In this document: positions 34,664 to 43,194 of the stretch, one piece after another
How the letters are laid out: each line of letters starts with the position of its first letter
How positions within the stretch are numbered: the first letter of the stretch is position 1
Notes under the pieces: model-generated
Told to the model about the DNA's origin: nothing
Database searches by the model: none
What the model saw: only the letters and a program-made list of their open reading frames with translations
Assembly (NCBI RefSeq): GCF_001042985.1
Contig: NZ_JYKY01000015.1
Coordinates: 1-64,000 of the forward strand
Direction: 5' to 3'
DNA: 64,000 nt
Source of the DNA: Pseudomonas lundensis
GTDB taxonomy: Bacteria > Pseudomonadota > Gammaproteobacteria > Pseudomonadales > Pseudomonadaceae
Position numbers and translations under genes: made by a program

Positions 34664-34738
34664 ATGCGCTCATTACTGCTGTTTTTCCTCGGTATCCCAA
34701 TCCCGATCATCATCCTGATTGCGCTGTTTGTTCACTGA
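34664..34738 (+). CDS. 24-residue membrane micropeptide
   Basis: A good ribosome site (CAGGAG, seven bases before ATG) starts a single-helix peptide, MRSLLLFFLGIPIPIIILIA plus LFVH, 15 bases after the preceding membrane protein and 9 bases before a terminator. Placement and near-total hydrophobicity make it a credible small membrane protein rather than a chance frame. Confidence 0.65.
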   Translation: MRSLLLFFLGIPIPIIILIALFVH

Positions 34739-34747
34739 CAGCACACC

Positions 34748-34777
34748 AACGGCCTTCCTTGTGAAGGCCGTTTTTTT
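34748..34777 (+). terminator. Terminator after the micropeptide
   Basis: AACGGCCTTC and GAAGGCCGTT pair around a five-base loop, followed by TTTTTTT. Confidence 0.9.
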
Positions 34778-34782
34778 GCGCG

Positions 34783-35247
34783 CTACACCGGCAGGCACGT
34801 GGTCGATTTGATTTCAGACAGCGCCACAATCGAGTTCACTTCCTGAATGCCGGGCACCATCGACAGTTGTTCGAAGAAGAAACGCTCATAGGCCTCGATG
34901 TCCGGGGTCACGATCCGCAACAAAAAATCCACCGACCCCATCAGCACGTAGCACTCCAGCACCTGCGGGAACCCACGGATCGCATCCGTGAATTGGGTAA
35001 AGTTGGAGCGTCCGTGGGCATTGAGTTTGACCTCAGCAAAGATCTGCGTATTCAGGCCCACCTTTTTGCGATCCAACAAGGTCACCTGCCCCCGAATGAT
35101 GCCTTCCTCTTTCATGCGCTGAATCCGGCGCCAGCAGGGGGACTGCGACAAGCCCACTTTTTCTGCGATCTGTGCGCTGGACAGTGAAGCGTCTTCTTGC
35201 AGAAGGGCCAAAATCCTGCGGTCGTAAGCGTCCAGTTCACCTTGCAT
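34783..35247 (-). CDS. Lrp/AsnC-family transcriptional regulator
   Basis: 154 residues. An AsnC-type helix-turn-helix (DRRILALLQEDASLSSAQIA then EKVGLSQSPCWRRIQRMKEE) is followed by an RAM/AsnC ligand domain (ECYVLMGSVDFLLRIVTPD). It is divergent from a 111-residue gene, with an AT-rich palindromic stretch between them as likely binding site. Such regulators usually sense an amino acid. Confidence 0.93.
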   Translation of the reverse strand: MQGELDAYDRRILALLQEDASLSSAQIAEKVGLSQSPCWRRIQRMKEEGIIRGQVTLLDRKKVGLNTQIFAEVKLNAHGRSNFTQFTDAIRGFPQVLECYVLMGSVDFLLRIVTPDIEAYERFFFEQLSMVPGIQEVNSIVALSEIKSTTCLPV

Positions 35248-35273
35248 AAATATTCCCGATTATTAGCTCATTA

Positions 35274-35305
35274 GGAATTGATCAAGTCTTAATTGATCAA
35301 ATTCC
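35274..35305. promoter_or_regulatory. Paired TTGATCAA operators between Lrp gene and partner
   Basis: Two copies of AATTGATCAA separated by five bases, bounded by GGAATT and AATTCC, lie in the AT-rich gap of the divergent pair. Lrp-family proteins bind such symmetric AT-rich sites. This is probably auto- and cross-regulation. Confidence 0.5.
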
Positions 35306-35375
35306 GATCATCATAGATAAATAATTTCCGACAGTGCATGTGAATATTTCTCCAGCCGAAATCAGGAGTCATTGC

Positions 35376-35711
35376 ATGCCACATCTTGAAGCCGTACCCA
35401 CCGCGACACGCGCCGATGTCTGGGCCGTAAACACTGCCCCCTGCACAGTGCGTTATCAGATTGTGGCGGAGGCTGAAGCCGATGTGCTGTGCCGCGCACT
35501 GAACCTGTTTGCCTTGCAGCAGTTGATTCCCCAGCAGGTAGAGGTCATGCGCGAAGACGATGTATTACGCATAGACATCGTCAGCGATGAGCAAAGCTGG
35601 CACCGCGCCCAGGTGATCGGCGAAAAACTGCGCAACCTGGTGAGTGTCTGTGAACTGGTGATGCATCAGGTGACGTGCAGCCCGTCCCGCCTGCTAAAGC
35701 GCTCGCAATAG
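35376..35711 (+). CDS. Hypothetical protein divergent from the Lrp regulator
   Basis: 111 residues from ATG 35376 (CAGGAG eight bases before). The sequence VRYQIVAEAEADVLCRALNL then VEVMREDDVLRIDIVSDEQS suggests a beta-alpha-beta ACT-like fold of the kind that binds amino acids. That is inference from pattern only. There is no signal peptide. It is a likely target of the adjacent Lrp-type regulator. Confidence 0.7.
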   Translation: MPHLEAVPTATRADVWAVNTAPCTVRYQIVAEAEADVLCRALNLFALQQLIPQQVEVMREDDVLRIDIVSDEQSWHRAQVIGEKLRNLVSVCELVMHQVTCSPSRLLKRSQ

Positions 35712-35814
35712 CTGGTATTGATTGGCAGTCGCCACAGCCCGGTGCGCGGCTAGGCTTGGGTATTCAAGGCCAGACAAGGACCTGTCTGCGCTTGTGCATT
35801 GCCAAGGAGTCTTC

Positions 35815-37575
35815 ATGCACGCCCATCCTGCCGCCGATCGCCCGCTTGACCTTGAACAGCTGCTGCCGGGTCTTATTGCTCAAGGGTTAATCGCCCAGCC
35901 ACTGGCCGATCAGGTGTTGACGCGTTATCGCACCTCCAGCCTGGACCCCGTCCACCCGCTGGTGTTTCTGGCGGCGCAGCAATTACCCGACCTGACGCGC
36001 CCCGGCAAAACCCTCACGCTTGAGCACCTCACGGCTTGGCTTGCGCAACAATGCGGGCAGCCCTACGTGCGCCTCGACCCCTTGAAAATCGATGCCGCCA
36101 GCGTCACGGGGCTCATGTCCAGCGCGTTCGCGCAGCGTCATCAAATTCTTGCGATTGCAGCCGATCAACACGCGATCACCGTTGCCAGTGCGCAACCCAA
36201 TGTGAGGGGGTGGGAGGCCGATTTGCGCCAGGCCCTCAATCGCCCCATCAAGCGGGTTTTTGCCAACCCCCTTGAGATTGCCCGACTCGGAGCGGAACTG
36301 TTCCGTTTGGCCAAATCCGTCACCGGGGCAGCGCTTACAGATCAAAAAACCACCCACTTGCCCAACCTTGAACAGTTGATAAACCTTGGCACGGGCAATC
36401 AGGAACCCGATGCCAACGATGCCCATATCATCCATATCGTTGACTGGTTGTTTCAGCACGCGTTCGAACAGCGGGCCAGCGATATCCATATCGAACCCCG
36501 GCGCCAACAAGGGGCCGTGCGCTTGCGCATTGATGGCATGCTGCACAGCGTTTATCACTTTCCGCCGCAGGTCACGACCGCAGTGGTCAGCCGCCTGAAA
36601 AGCCTGGGCCGCATGAATGTCGCTGAAAAACGCAAACCTCAAGACGGCCGCATCAAAACCAAAACACCGGCAGGGGCCGAGGTGGAGCTGCGTCTGGCCA
36701 CCCTGCCCACCGCCTTTGGCGAAAAAATGGTGCTGCGCATTTTCGACCCGCACGTTTTACTCAAGGGTTTTGACCAACTCGGCTTCAGCGTTGAAGACAT
36801 GCAGCGCTGGGACCGTATGACCCGTCAGCCCAACGGCATTATTTTGATCACAGGCCCAACGGGATCGGGCAAAACCAGCACGTTGTACGCAACGCTCAAG
36901 CAATTGGCCTCACCGCAGATCAACTTGTGCACGCTGGAAGATCCCATTGAAATGATTGAGCCTGCCTTCAACCAGACACAGGTGCAGCCCAACATAGATT
37001 TAACCTTTGCCAACGGGGTGCGTGCGCTCATGCGCCAAGACCCGGACATCATCATGCTCGGTGAAATACGTGACCTGGAAACCGCTGAAATGGCGATTCA
37101 AGCCGCACTGACCGGGCACTTGGTGTTGTCGACGTTGCACACCAACGATGCACCCGGCGCCATTAACCGTTTACAGGAACTCGGGGTGGCGCCCTATTTG
37201 ATCAAAGCAACCTTGCTGGGCGTGATGGCCCAGCGATTGATACGAATCTTATGCCCGGACTGCAAAAGCGAACACCGCGTGTCACCCGATGACTGGCACA
37301 ACTTCGCACCCGGCAGCCCGGCGCCCTCCAGCGTTTTTGCCGCCACAGGCTGTGATCACTGTCGGGAGACTGGCTACAACGGCCGAGCTGGCATTTACGA
37401 GATCATGTTGATGACTGACACGCTCACAGCATTGATTAGCCATGACACCGATATCAACGCCCTGCGCAGAGCGGCCTGTGAAGAAGGCATGCGCCAATTA
37501 AGACTGGCGGCGGCGCACAAAGTAACGACGGGCGTTACTTCCATGGATGAAGCCTTACGCGTCATTACCGCTTAG
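35815..37575 (+). CDS. GspE/PilB-type secretion or pilus ATPase, orphan
   Basis: 586 residues from ATG 35815 (AAGGAG six bases before). The N-terminal GspE/MshE domain is followed by a RecA-like ATPase with SDIHIEPRRQQGAVRLRIDG, Walker A GPTGSGKTST, Asp box TLEDPIEM, Walker B DPDIIMLGEIRDLETAE and HLVLSTLHTNDA. A zinc-binding tetracysteine is visible (CPDCK, then CDHC). These enzymes power type II secretion or type IV pilus assembly. No gspF, pilC, secretin or pseudopilin genes are nearby, so its partners lie elsewhere. Confidence 0.92.
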   Translation: MHAHPAADRPLDLEQLLPGLIAQGLIAQPLADQVLTRYRTSSLDPVHPLVFLAAQQLPDLTRPGKTLTLEHLTAWLAQQCGQPYVRLDPLKIDAASVTGLMSSAFAQRHQILAIAADQHAITVASAQPNVRGWEADLRQALNRPIKRVFANPLEIARLGAELFRLAKSVTGAALTDQKTTHLPNLEQLINLGTGNQEPDANDAHIIHIVDWLFQHAFEQRASDIHIEPRRQQGAVRLRIDGMLHSVYHFPPQVTTAVVSRLKSLGRMNVAEKRKPQDGRIKTKTPAGAEVELRLATLPTAFGEKMVLRIFDPHVLLKGFDQLGFSVEDMQRWDRMTRQPNGIILITGPTGSGKTSTLYATLKQLASPQINLCTLEDPIEMIEPAFNQTQVQPNIDLTFANGVRALMRQDPDIIMLGEIRDLETAEMAIQAALTGHLVLSTLHTNDAPGAINRLQELGVAPYLIKATLLGVMAQRLIRILCPDCKSEHRVSPDDWHNFAPGSPAPSSVFAATGCDHCRETGYNGRAGIYEIMLMTDTLTALISHDTDINALRRAACEEGMRQLRLAAAHKVTTGVTSMDEALRVITA

Positions 37576-37674
37576 TTGAATTATTTTGAATAATATTTAA
37601 CCGATTAAGGCGTGCGTTCGAGGGATACAATTTTTTCCGGATTTATCTCGAGTCACCTCAAACAAGGAATGGTT

Positions 37675-38595
37675 ATGGAATTCAGCTATGTTGTTTTGCT
37701 CTTTGTCGTATTGGCGCTGTCTTTGCTTTTTATGGGGTTCAAAGTTGTGCCCCAAGGCTATGAGTGGACAGTAGAGCGCTTCGGGCGTTACACCAATACG
37801 CTTAAACCCGGCCTGAACATCATTATTCCCGTCATGGATAGCATCGGGCGCAAGCTCAATGTTATGGAAAGTGTGCTGGATATCCCGCCACAAGAGGTCA
37901 TTACGTCCGACAACGCTACGGTACAGATAGATGCCGTATGTTTTTTCCAGGTCGTTAATACCGCCCAGGCGGCCTATGAGGTCAACAACCTCGAACATGC
38001 CATTCGCAACCTTCTACAAACCAACATTCGCACGGTGCTTGGCTCAATGGAGCTGGATGCCATGCTCAGCCAGCGTGACGGTATCAATGAAAAACTGCTG
38101 CGCACGGTAGATGAAGCAACAGCGCCATGGGGGATCAAAATCACCCGAATCGAGATCAAAGACATCAGCCCGCCTGCGGATTTGATGGCCGCCATGTCAG
38201 GCCAAATGAAAGCCGAACGCATCAAGAGGGCGCAAATCCTGGAAGCCGAAGGCTTGCGCGCCTCTGCGATTTTGACGGCTGAAGGTAAAAAACAAGCCCA
38301 GATTCTCGAAGCCGAAGGCGGTCGGCAGGCAGCATTTCTTGCCTCTGAAGCCCGTGAACGTCAGGCGGAAGCAGAAGCGCGCGCGACCCAAGTGGTTTCC
38401 GAGGCCATTGCAACCGGCAACGTGCAGGCCATCAATTACTTTGTGGCGCAAAAATACGTTGATGCCTTGGGCAAAATCGCGTCTGCCGACAACAGCAAAG
38501 TGATCCTCATGCCACTGGAGGCCAGCCAAGTGATCGGAGCAGTGGGTGGAATCGGCGAAATAGTCAGAGCCTCATTCGATAAAACGAAGGGCTAA
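37675..38595 (+). CDS. SPFH-domain (QmcA/stomatin-like) membrane protein
   Basis: 306 residues from ATG 37675 (AAGGA seven bases before). One N-terminal membrane helix is followed by an SPFH/band-7 domain ([21 protein letters not shown] to [12 protein letters not shown]) and a long alanine/glutamate-rich coiled coil with ILEAEG repeats. It oligomerises at the inner membrane, and relatives scaffold membrane domains or proteases. The NfeD-type gene is three bases downstream, the classical SPFH-NfeD operon. Confidence 0.93.
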   Translation: MEFSYVVLLFVVLALSLLFMGFKVVPQGYEWTVERFGRYTNTLKPGLNIIIPVMDSIGRKLNVMESVLDIPPQEVITSDNATVQIDAVCFFQVVNTAQAAYEVNNLEHAIRNLLQTNIRTVLGSMELDAMLSQRDGINEKLLRTVDEATAPWGIKITRIEIKDISPPADLMAAMSGQMKAERIKRAQILEAEGLRASAILTAEGKKQAQILEAEGGRQAAFLASEARERQAEAEARATQVVSEAIATGNVQAINYFVAQKYVDALGKIASADNSKVILMPLEASQVIGAVGGIGEIVRASFDKTKG

Positions 38596-38598
38596 TAC

Positions 38599-39048
38599 AT
38601 GTTGGAACTCCTGCAAAACCTCAACCACTGGGACTGGCTGGCTCTGGCAGCAGTGCTACTGATCTTGGAGGTGTTCGGTACAGGCGGGTATTTGCTGTGG
38701 GCCGGGCTTGCCGCTGCTCTTGTGGCCGGGTTGAAGTTTTTGATACCCGAGCTGGCCTGGACGCTGCAATTGCCGCTGTTTGGCGTACTGGCCATCCTGA
38801 CGGCGGTGTACTGGTGGAAACGCCAGCGCACTTCGCCCGCCTTGAGCGATCAACCTTTCCTCAACCGCAGGGGGCATGAACTCATAGGCCGCACATTCCT
38901 CGTTCAACAAGCCATTGTGGATGGACGAGGGAAAATCAAAGCGGGCGACAGTGTATGGATGGCCGAAGGGCCTGACGCCGAGGTGGGCACGGCCGTGCGG
39001 GTGGTCGCTCAGAATGGGGTCGTGCTCACAGTAGAAATTGTGACGTAA
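38599..39048 (+). CDS. NfeD-family membrane protein
   Basis: 149 residues. Membrane helices span about 12-70 (LALAAVLLILEVFGTGGYLL and LPLFGVLAILTAVYWW). The C-terminal OB-fold NfeD domain shows GHELIGRTFLVQQAIVDGRG and GDSVWMAEG. Short NfeD proteins without the protease domain (YbbK/YbbJ type) accompany SPFH proteins. It is transcribed with the preceding gene. Confidence 0.9.
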   Translation: MLELLQNLNHWDWLALAAVLLILEVFGTGGYLLWAGLAAALVAGLKFLIPELAWTLQLPLFGVLAILTAVYWWKRQRTSPALSDQPFLNRRGHELIGRTFLVQQAIVDGRGKIKAGDSVWMAEGPDAEVGTAVRVVAQNGVVLTVEIVT

Positions 39049-39115
39049 GGTTACGGAACTCTCTAACACTGACTAGAATCAAAGTTGGTAGTTCATTTAT
39101 CCGGAGTTTCCCATC

Positions 39116-39430
39116 ATGCGTCTCAAATATGCTGTTGCCGCTGCCGCTTTGTTGACCCTTCCTGTTGGCTCAGCGATGGCCGACAGCTTCTGGCGCAACG
39201 TCCTGTCGTCCGGTGCGACCACGGGTTCCACCTACCTGACGTTCAAAAAAGACCGTAAGGTCATCGCCGCACAAGATGACGCAGGCAGTTTTGTGGCCAG
39301 CAACGGCGAGATCCGTGGGCCATACCTGGAGTCGGCCATGCAGGAGGTTCGCGCGCAGAACCCGAACCTGAAAGTGAGTGACATGGATTTGGCCAACGCG
39401 ATTCTGGCAAAAAACGCGACCGCTGAATAA
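39116..39430 (+). CDS. DUF2388 exported protein
   Basis: 104 residues. The signal peptide ends GSAMA, followed by DSFWRNVLSSGATTGSTYLT and the block AAQDDAGSFVASNGEIRGPY, both typical of the DUF2388 family common in Pseudomonas. It is probably periplasmic; no function is known. It has a GGAG ribosome site and its own short transcription unit. Confidence 0.88.
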   Translation: MRLKYAVAAAALLTLPVGSAMADSFWRNVLSSGATTGSTYLTFKKDRKVIAAQDDAGSFVASNGEIRGPYLESAMQEVRAQNPNLKVSDMDLANAILAKNATAE

Positions 39431-40313
39431 AACCGGCCTGTCGCCTCTGGCGTGCTGGCTCACTCATCTGGCGGTGATGCGTTGCCCTGCTTCACCGCCA
39501 GACGTTTGGTACACCCTCAGTGGCAAACGCTGATGGGTGTTTATAGAGTGCTCATCGACACCATCGGAAATGTTGTTTGGGTGTGAGTATCCAGAGGAAA
39601 TGAGTCAGCACCGCTGCTGACCTTAACTTTCAAAAGCCGATTTTCAAGGCGTATTACACGTGAGATGAAAGAGGTGCTCATCGTCACTTAAACGCCTACC
39701 TGTTAATCCCTCGATGTCAGTGAGTTGGATAATGCACAACACCGTCAAACACTGTTAATCCGACAACATAGTTAGACTGTAAGAAAATTCCCCGAATGTA
39801 CTGCCATATGATCGCTATGCCTCAACATCCCTGAATAACTTCAAGCCTGTTGGAAGGGCCTGACCTAAGATTTTTAAAATCTGCGCGGCCTGTTCACTGC
39901 TTAATAGCCATCCACCTTCTGCCATTGCGTTAAGACTTTTATGGCCGAGCGCTTAAACAATTGATCGTTAAAAAGTGGTTGATATCACGTTAAACACTTA
40001 ATCAAATCATCGTCAGTAGGGTCAGGTATAAAACCACTGATACTCAGGCACATAAGCATTTCTGTATGACTGCTGTTTGATCGATTTTCCGTTTTATACA
40101 CCCGTGGGGGCGCCATGCTCACCTACGTGTTTACCTTGCTTGTCGCAGACCTCAACGGCTCCATGCTGGTTGATAGTCCCCTTCATAACGCGCTTCATTC
40201 AGCCTTCATACAGAAATTTCACCTGATGTGATCCATGCTCTGGGTATGATTTGGGCCATGTGCTATTGCTCTATGGTCTCTCATTACTCATTCACATCGG
40301 ACGTCACGCCTTT
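39431..40313. other. Nearly gene-free 0.9 kb stretch with a possible gene relic
   Basis: No full gene is supported. A hairpin TGGCGGTGA/TCACCGCCA lies at 39469-39500 and may end the DUF2388 transcript. On the minus strand 39815-39949 reads as a protein-like tail (ALGHKSLNAM, then AEGGWLLSSEQAAQILKIL to FRDVEA) with a stop but no ribosome site, perhaps the end of a decayed gene. The rest is AT-rich and unremarkable. Confidence 0.5.
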
Positions 40314-41456
40314 ATGAGCTCGCTGCCCTTCTTGCCGTTTTCCAAACCAACCATCGATGAAGCCACCATTGCTGCCGTGGGCGACGTGTTGCGCTCGGGC
40401 TGGATCACCAGCGGGCCAAAGGTTCAGGCATTCGAGGCGCAATTGTCCGAGTACGTGGGCGGTCGCCCGGTGCGCACGTTCAACTCCGGCACGTGCACCA
40501 TGGAAATCGCCCTGCGCATCGCAGGGATCGGTGCAGGTGACGAAGTCATCACGACGCCGATCTCATGGGTCGCGACTGCCAATGTGATTCTCGAGGTCGG
40601 CGCTACGCCGGTGTTTGCCGATATTGATCCGATCACCCGCAATATTGACCTGAAGAAAGCCGAAGCCGCGATTACGCCACGCACCAAAGCCATCATTGCG
40701 GTTTACCTCTCCGGCCTGCCGGTGGACATGGACGCCCTTTACGCTCTGGCCAAAAAACATAACCTGCGCGTGGTCGAAGACGCCGCTCAGGCCCTAGGCG
40801 CGAGCTGGAACGGGCAGCGCATCGGCGCACGCGGGGATTTCGTGTCGTTCAGTTTCCAGGCCAACAAGAACATCACCTCGTCCGAGGGCGGGTGTTTGGT
40901 GCTCAATAACGAAGAAGAAGCGCGGCTGGCTGAGAAATACCGCCTGCAAGGCGTCACCCGTACCGGATTCGATGGCCTGGATGTCGACGTTCTGGGCGGC
41001 AAGTTCAACATGACTGACATTGCGGCTGCCATCGGTCTCGGGCAGTTCGCCCATATCGAGACGATTACCGCGCACCGCCGTGAATTGGCCAGGCATTATT
41101 TCGAGTGTTTCGGCCCTGGTTTTGAAGCCGAATACGGCGCGCAATTGCCTGTGGCTGATTTCAGCACTACCAATTGGCACTTGTTCCAGCTAGTGCTGCC
41201 TGAGCGCAAGGACGGCCAACCGGCACGGGCTACGTTCATGAAAGATATGCAGGCATTGGGCGTGGGCGTGGGCTATCACTACCCGCCCATTCACTTGCTG
41301 AGCCTGTATCGCGCGCAAGGTTTCAAAGAAGGGATGTTCCCCGTCGCAGAACGCGTAGGGCGGCTGATTGTGTCATTGCCGATGTTCACGGCGATGACCA
41401 AAGCCGATGTGGAGCGGTCGGTTAAAGCCGTCAAGGCCGTGTTGCTGAACGCGTAA
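40314..41456 (+). CDS. DegT/DnrJ/EryC1/StrS (ArnB-like) aminotransferase
   Basis: 380 residues from ATG 40314. The PLP-fold sugar aminotransferase signature is clear: LRSGWITSGPKVQAFE, FNSGTCTMEIALRIAGIG, VVEDAAQALGASWNG and the Schiff-base Lys in SFQANKNITSSEGG, then KFNMTDIAAAIGL. It resembles ArnB, which makes UDP-4-amino-4-deoxy-L-arabinose for lipid A modification. The arnCADTEF genes that normally follow are absent here, so the sugar substrate is uncertain. The ribosome site is weak and the start depends on alignment with family N-termini. Confidence 0.9.
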   Translation: MSSLPFLPFSKPTIDEATIAAVGDVLRSGWITSGPKVQAFEAQLSEYVGGRPVRTFNSGTCTMEIALRIAGIGAGDEVITTPISWVATANVILEVGATPVFADIDPITRNIDLKKAEAAITPRTKAIIAVYLSGLPVDMDALYALAKKHNLRVVEDAAQALGASWNGQRIGARGDFVSFSFQANKNITSSEGGCLVLNNEEEARLAEKYRLQGVTRTGFDGLDVDVLGGKFNMTDIAAAIGLGQFAHIETITAHRRELARHYFECFGPGFEAEYGAQLPVADFSTTNWHLFQLVLPERKDGQPARATFMKDMQALGVGVGYHYPPIHLLSLYRAQGFKEGMFPVAERVGRLIVSLPMFTAMTKADVERSVKAVKAVLLNA

Positions 41457-41463
41457 CCGATTT

Positions 41464-41493
41464 CGCTGCCGGTAGAGAGGTCTACCGGCAGCG
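41464..41493. terminator. Perfect hairpin between convergent genes
   Basis: CGCTGCCGGTAGA and TCTACCGGCAGCG make a perfect 13-bp stem with a GAGG loop, between the aminotransferase and gcvH stops. It lacks a long T-run but is well placed to stop both transcripts. Confidence 0.6.
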
Positions 41494-41509
41494 ACCGTCC
41501 CGCCGTGGC

Positions 41510-41893
41510 TTACTCGCCAATGGCGGCTTTGTAGCCAGCGGCATCCAGCAGTTTGTCCAGCTCAGCGGTGTTGCTTGGCTTGAGCTTGAAGATCCAGCTC
41601 GCGTAAGGATCGCTGTTCAGGCTTTCAGGGCTGTCGGCCAGCGTCTCATTGACCTCGATCACTTCACCGGACACTGGCGCATAGATGTCCGAGGCGGCTT
41701 TTACCGACTCCACGACGCCTGCAGTGTCGCCTGCGGCAAACACTTTGCCCACTTCGGCCAACTCAACGAACACCACATCCCCCAACGCTTCCTGAGCGTG
41801 CTCACTGATACCCACAGTGACAGTGCCGTCCGCTTCCAGACGGGCCCACTCGTGACTTTCGGCAAAGCGCAGCTCAGCGGGGATATTGCTCAT
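41510..41893 (-). CDS. gcvH: Glycine cleavage system H protein
   Basis: 127 residues from ATG 41893 (GAGG upstream). The lipoyl-carrier fold has the attachment Lys in [14 protein letters not shown], with SHEWARLE at the start and [11 protein letters not shown] near the end. It shuttles the aminomethyl group between P, T and L proteins. It lies 62 bases after gcvT; gcvP is not found in the window. Confidence 0.96.
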   Translation of the reverse strand: MSNIPAELRFAESHEWARLEADGTVTVGISEHAQEALGDVVFVELAEVGKVFAAGDTAGVVESVKAASDIYAPVSGEVIEVNETLADSPESLNSDPYASWIFKLKPSNTAELDKLLDAAGYKAAIGE

Positions 41894-41955
41894 ATTCAGT
41901 GTCCTCAATAAGAAATGTCAGCCGCTTGCACACAGCGCAAGCCTGCCGGTAAACG

Positions 41956-43038
41956 TTAGATCAAGGCTTTGCCTAGACGTACAAACGTGGGTTTGACCAC
42001 GCGAACCGGGTACCACTTGCCGCGAATTTCGACTTCAGCACGGTCACCCGTGGCGATCGGAACGCGGGCCAAGGCAATCGATTTGCTTAGCGTAGGAGAG
42101 AAACTACCACTGGTTATCTCTCCTTCGCCAACACCAGCAATACGAACAACCTGATGAGCCCGTAGGACGCCTCGCTCTTCGAGCACCAAACCCACCAGTT
42201 TCAGCGGCACGCCCCCTGCTTTTTCGGCCTCCAGCGCTTCGCGTCCGATGAACAGGCGCGAAGCCGGTTCCCAGGCGATGGTCCACTCCATGTTGGCGCA
42301 AAGGGGCGAGACCGACAGGTGAATGTCTTGACCATAGAGGTTAAGACCCGCCTCCAGGCGCAACGTGTCACGCGCACCGAGGCCGATTGGAGAGATACCT
42401 GCACCGACCAGATCGTTGAAGAACGCTGGCGCCTGATCGGCGGGGAGCACTATTTCCAGCCCGTCTTCGCCGGTATAACCGGTGCGGGCAATGAACCAGT
42501 CCCCTGCGTCCAGTCCTTCGAAGGGTTTGAGCTGGTGAATCACATCGCTGCGGGCCTGGCTCACCAGTTCAGCGACCTTGTGCCGGGCCTGTGGGCCTTG
42601 AATCGCCAGCAGCGCCAGCTCCGGGCGTTCCTGCAACTGCACGTCAAAACCGCGGGACTGGGCCGTCATCCACGCCAGGTCCTGATCGCGGGTCGCTGCG
42701 TTGACCACTAAGCGGTAACCGTCGGCCCTGAGGTAAACGATCATGTCGTCGACCACGCCACCCTTTTCATTGAGCATGGCGCTGTAGAGCGCACGGCCAG
42801 GGGTGTGAAGACGCTCGACATCGTTGGCCAGCAAATGCTGAAGCCATTCCTTGGCCTGCACGCCGCCGACGTCAATCACGGTCATGTGCGAGACATCAAA
42901 CACTCCACAGTCCCGACGCACTTCGTGGTGTTCCTCCACCTGCGAGCCGTAATGCAAAGGCATGTCCCAACCGCCAAAATCGACCATCTTCGCGCCGAGG
43001 GCGAGATGCAGGTCATACAAAGGCGTACGCTGTCCCAT
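41956..43038 (-). CDS. gcvT: Glycine cleavage system aminomethyltransferase
   Basis: 360 residues from ATG 43038 with a strong GGAGG site. It transfers the methylene of aminomethyl-lipoyl-GcvH to tetrahydrofolate. GCV_T motifs: [44 protein letters not shown] and [20 protein letters not shown]. The 156-base leader shows no recognisable glycine riboswitch. It is followed by gcvH. Confidence 0.95.
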   Translation of the reverse strand: MGQRTPLYDLHLALGAKMVDFGGWDMPLHYGSQVEEHHEVRRDCGVFDVSHMTVIDVGGVQAKEWLQHLLANDVERLHTPGRALYSAMLNEKGGVVDDMIVYLRADGYRLVVNAATRDQDLAWMTAQSRGFDVQLQERPELALLAIQGPQARHKVAELVSQARSDVIHQLKPFEGLDAGDWFIARTGYTGEDGLEIVLPADQAPAFFNDLVGAGISPIGLGARDTLRLEAGLNLYGQDIHLSVSPLCANMEWTIAWEPASRLFIGREALEAEKAGGVPLKLVGLVLEERGVLRAHQVVRIAGVGEGEITSGSFSPTLSKSIALARVPIATGDRAEVEIRGKWYPVRVVKPTFVRLGKALI

Positions 43039-43194
43039 GGGTTCCTCCTTCCGGGATTGGCGAAGGTGCGGACAGGCGTGCAAAGTGTTTCAAGCTAGTT
43101 AAGTTAGCTTTCTTACACTGCGCAGGGAACCTGGCCTGATTGACAGACCGCACCGAATGCCGCGCATTGTAGCCGCATGCCGGAGCACTGACAC

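Noticed and set aside
43039..43194. Glycine riboswitch before gcvT
   Set aside because: The leader lacks the conserved aptamer GGAGAG-type cores and a tandem arrangement.
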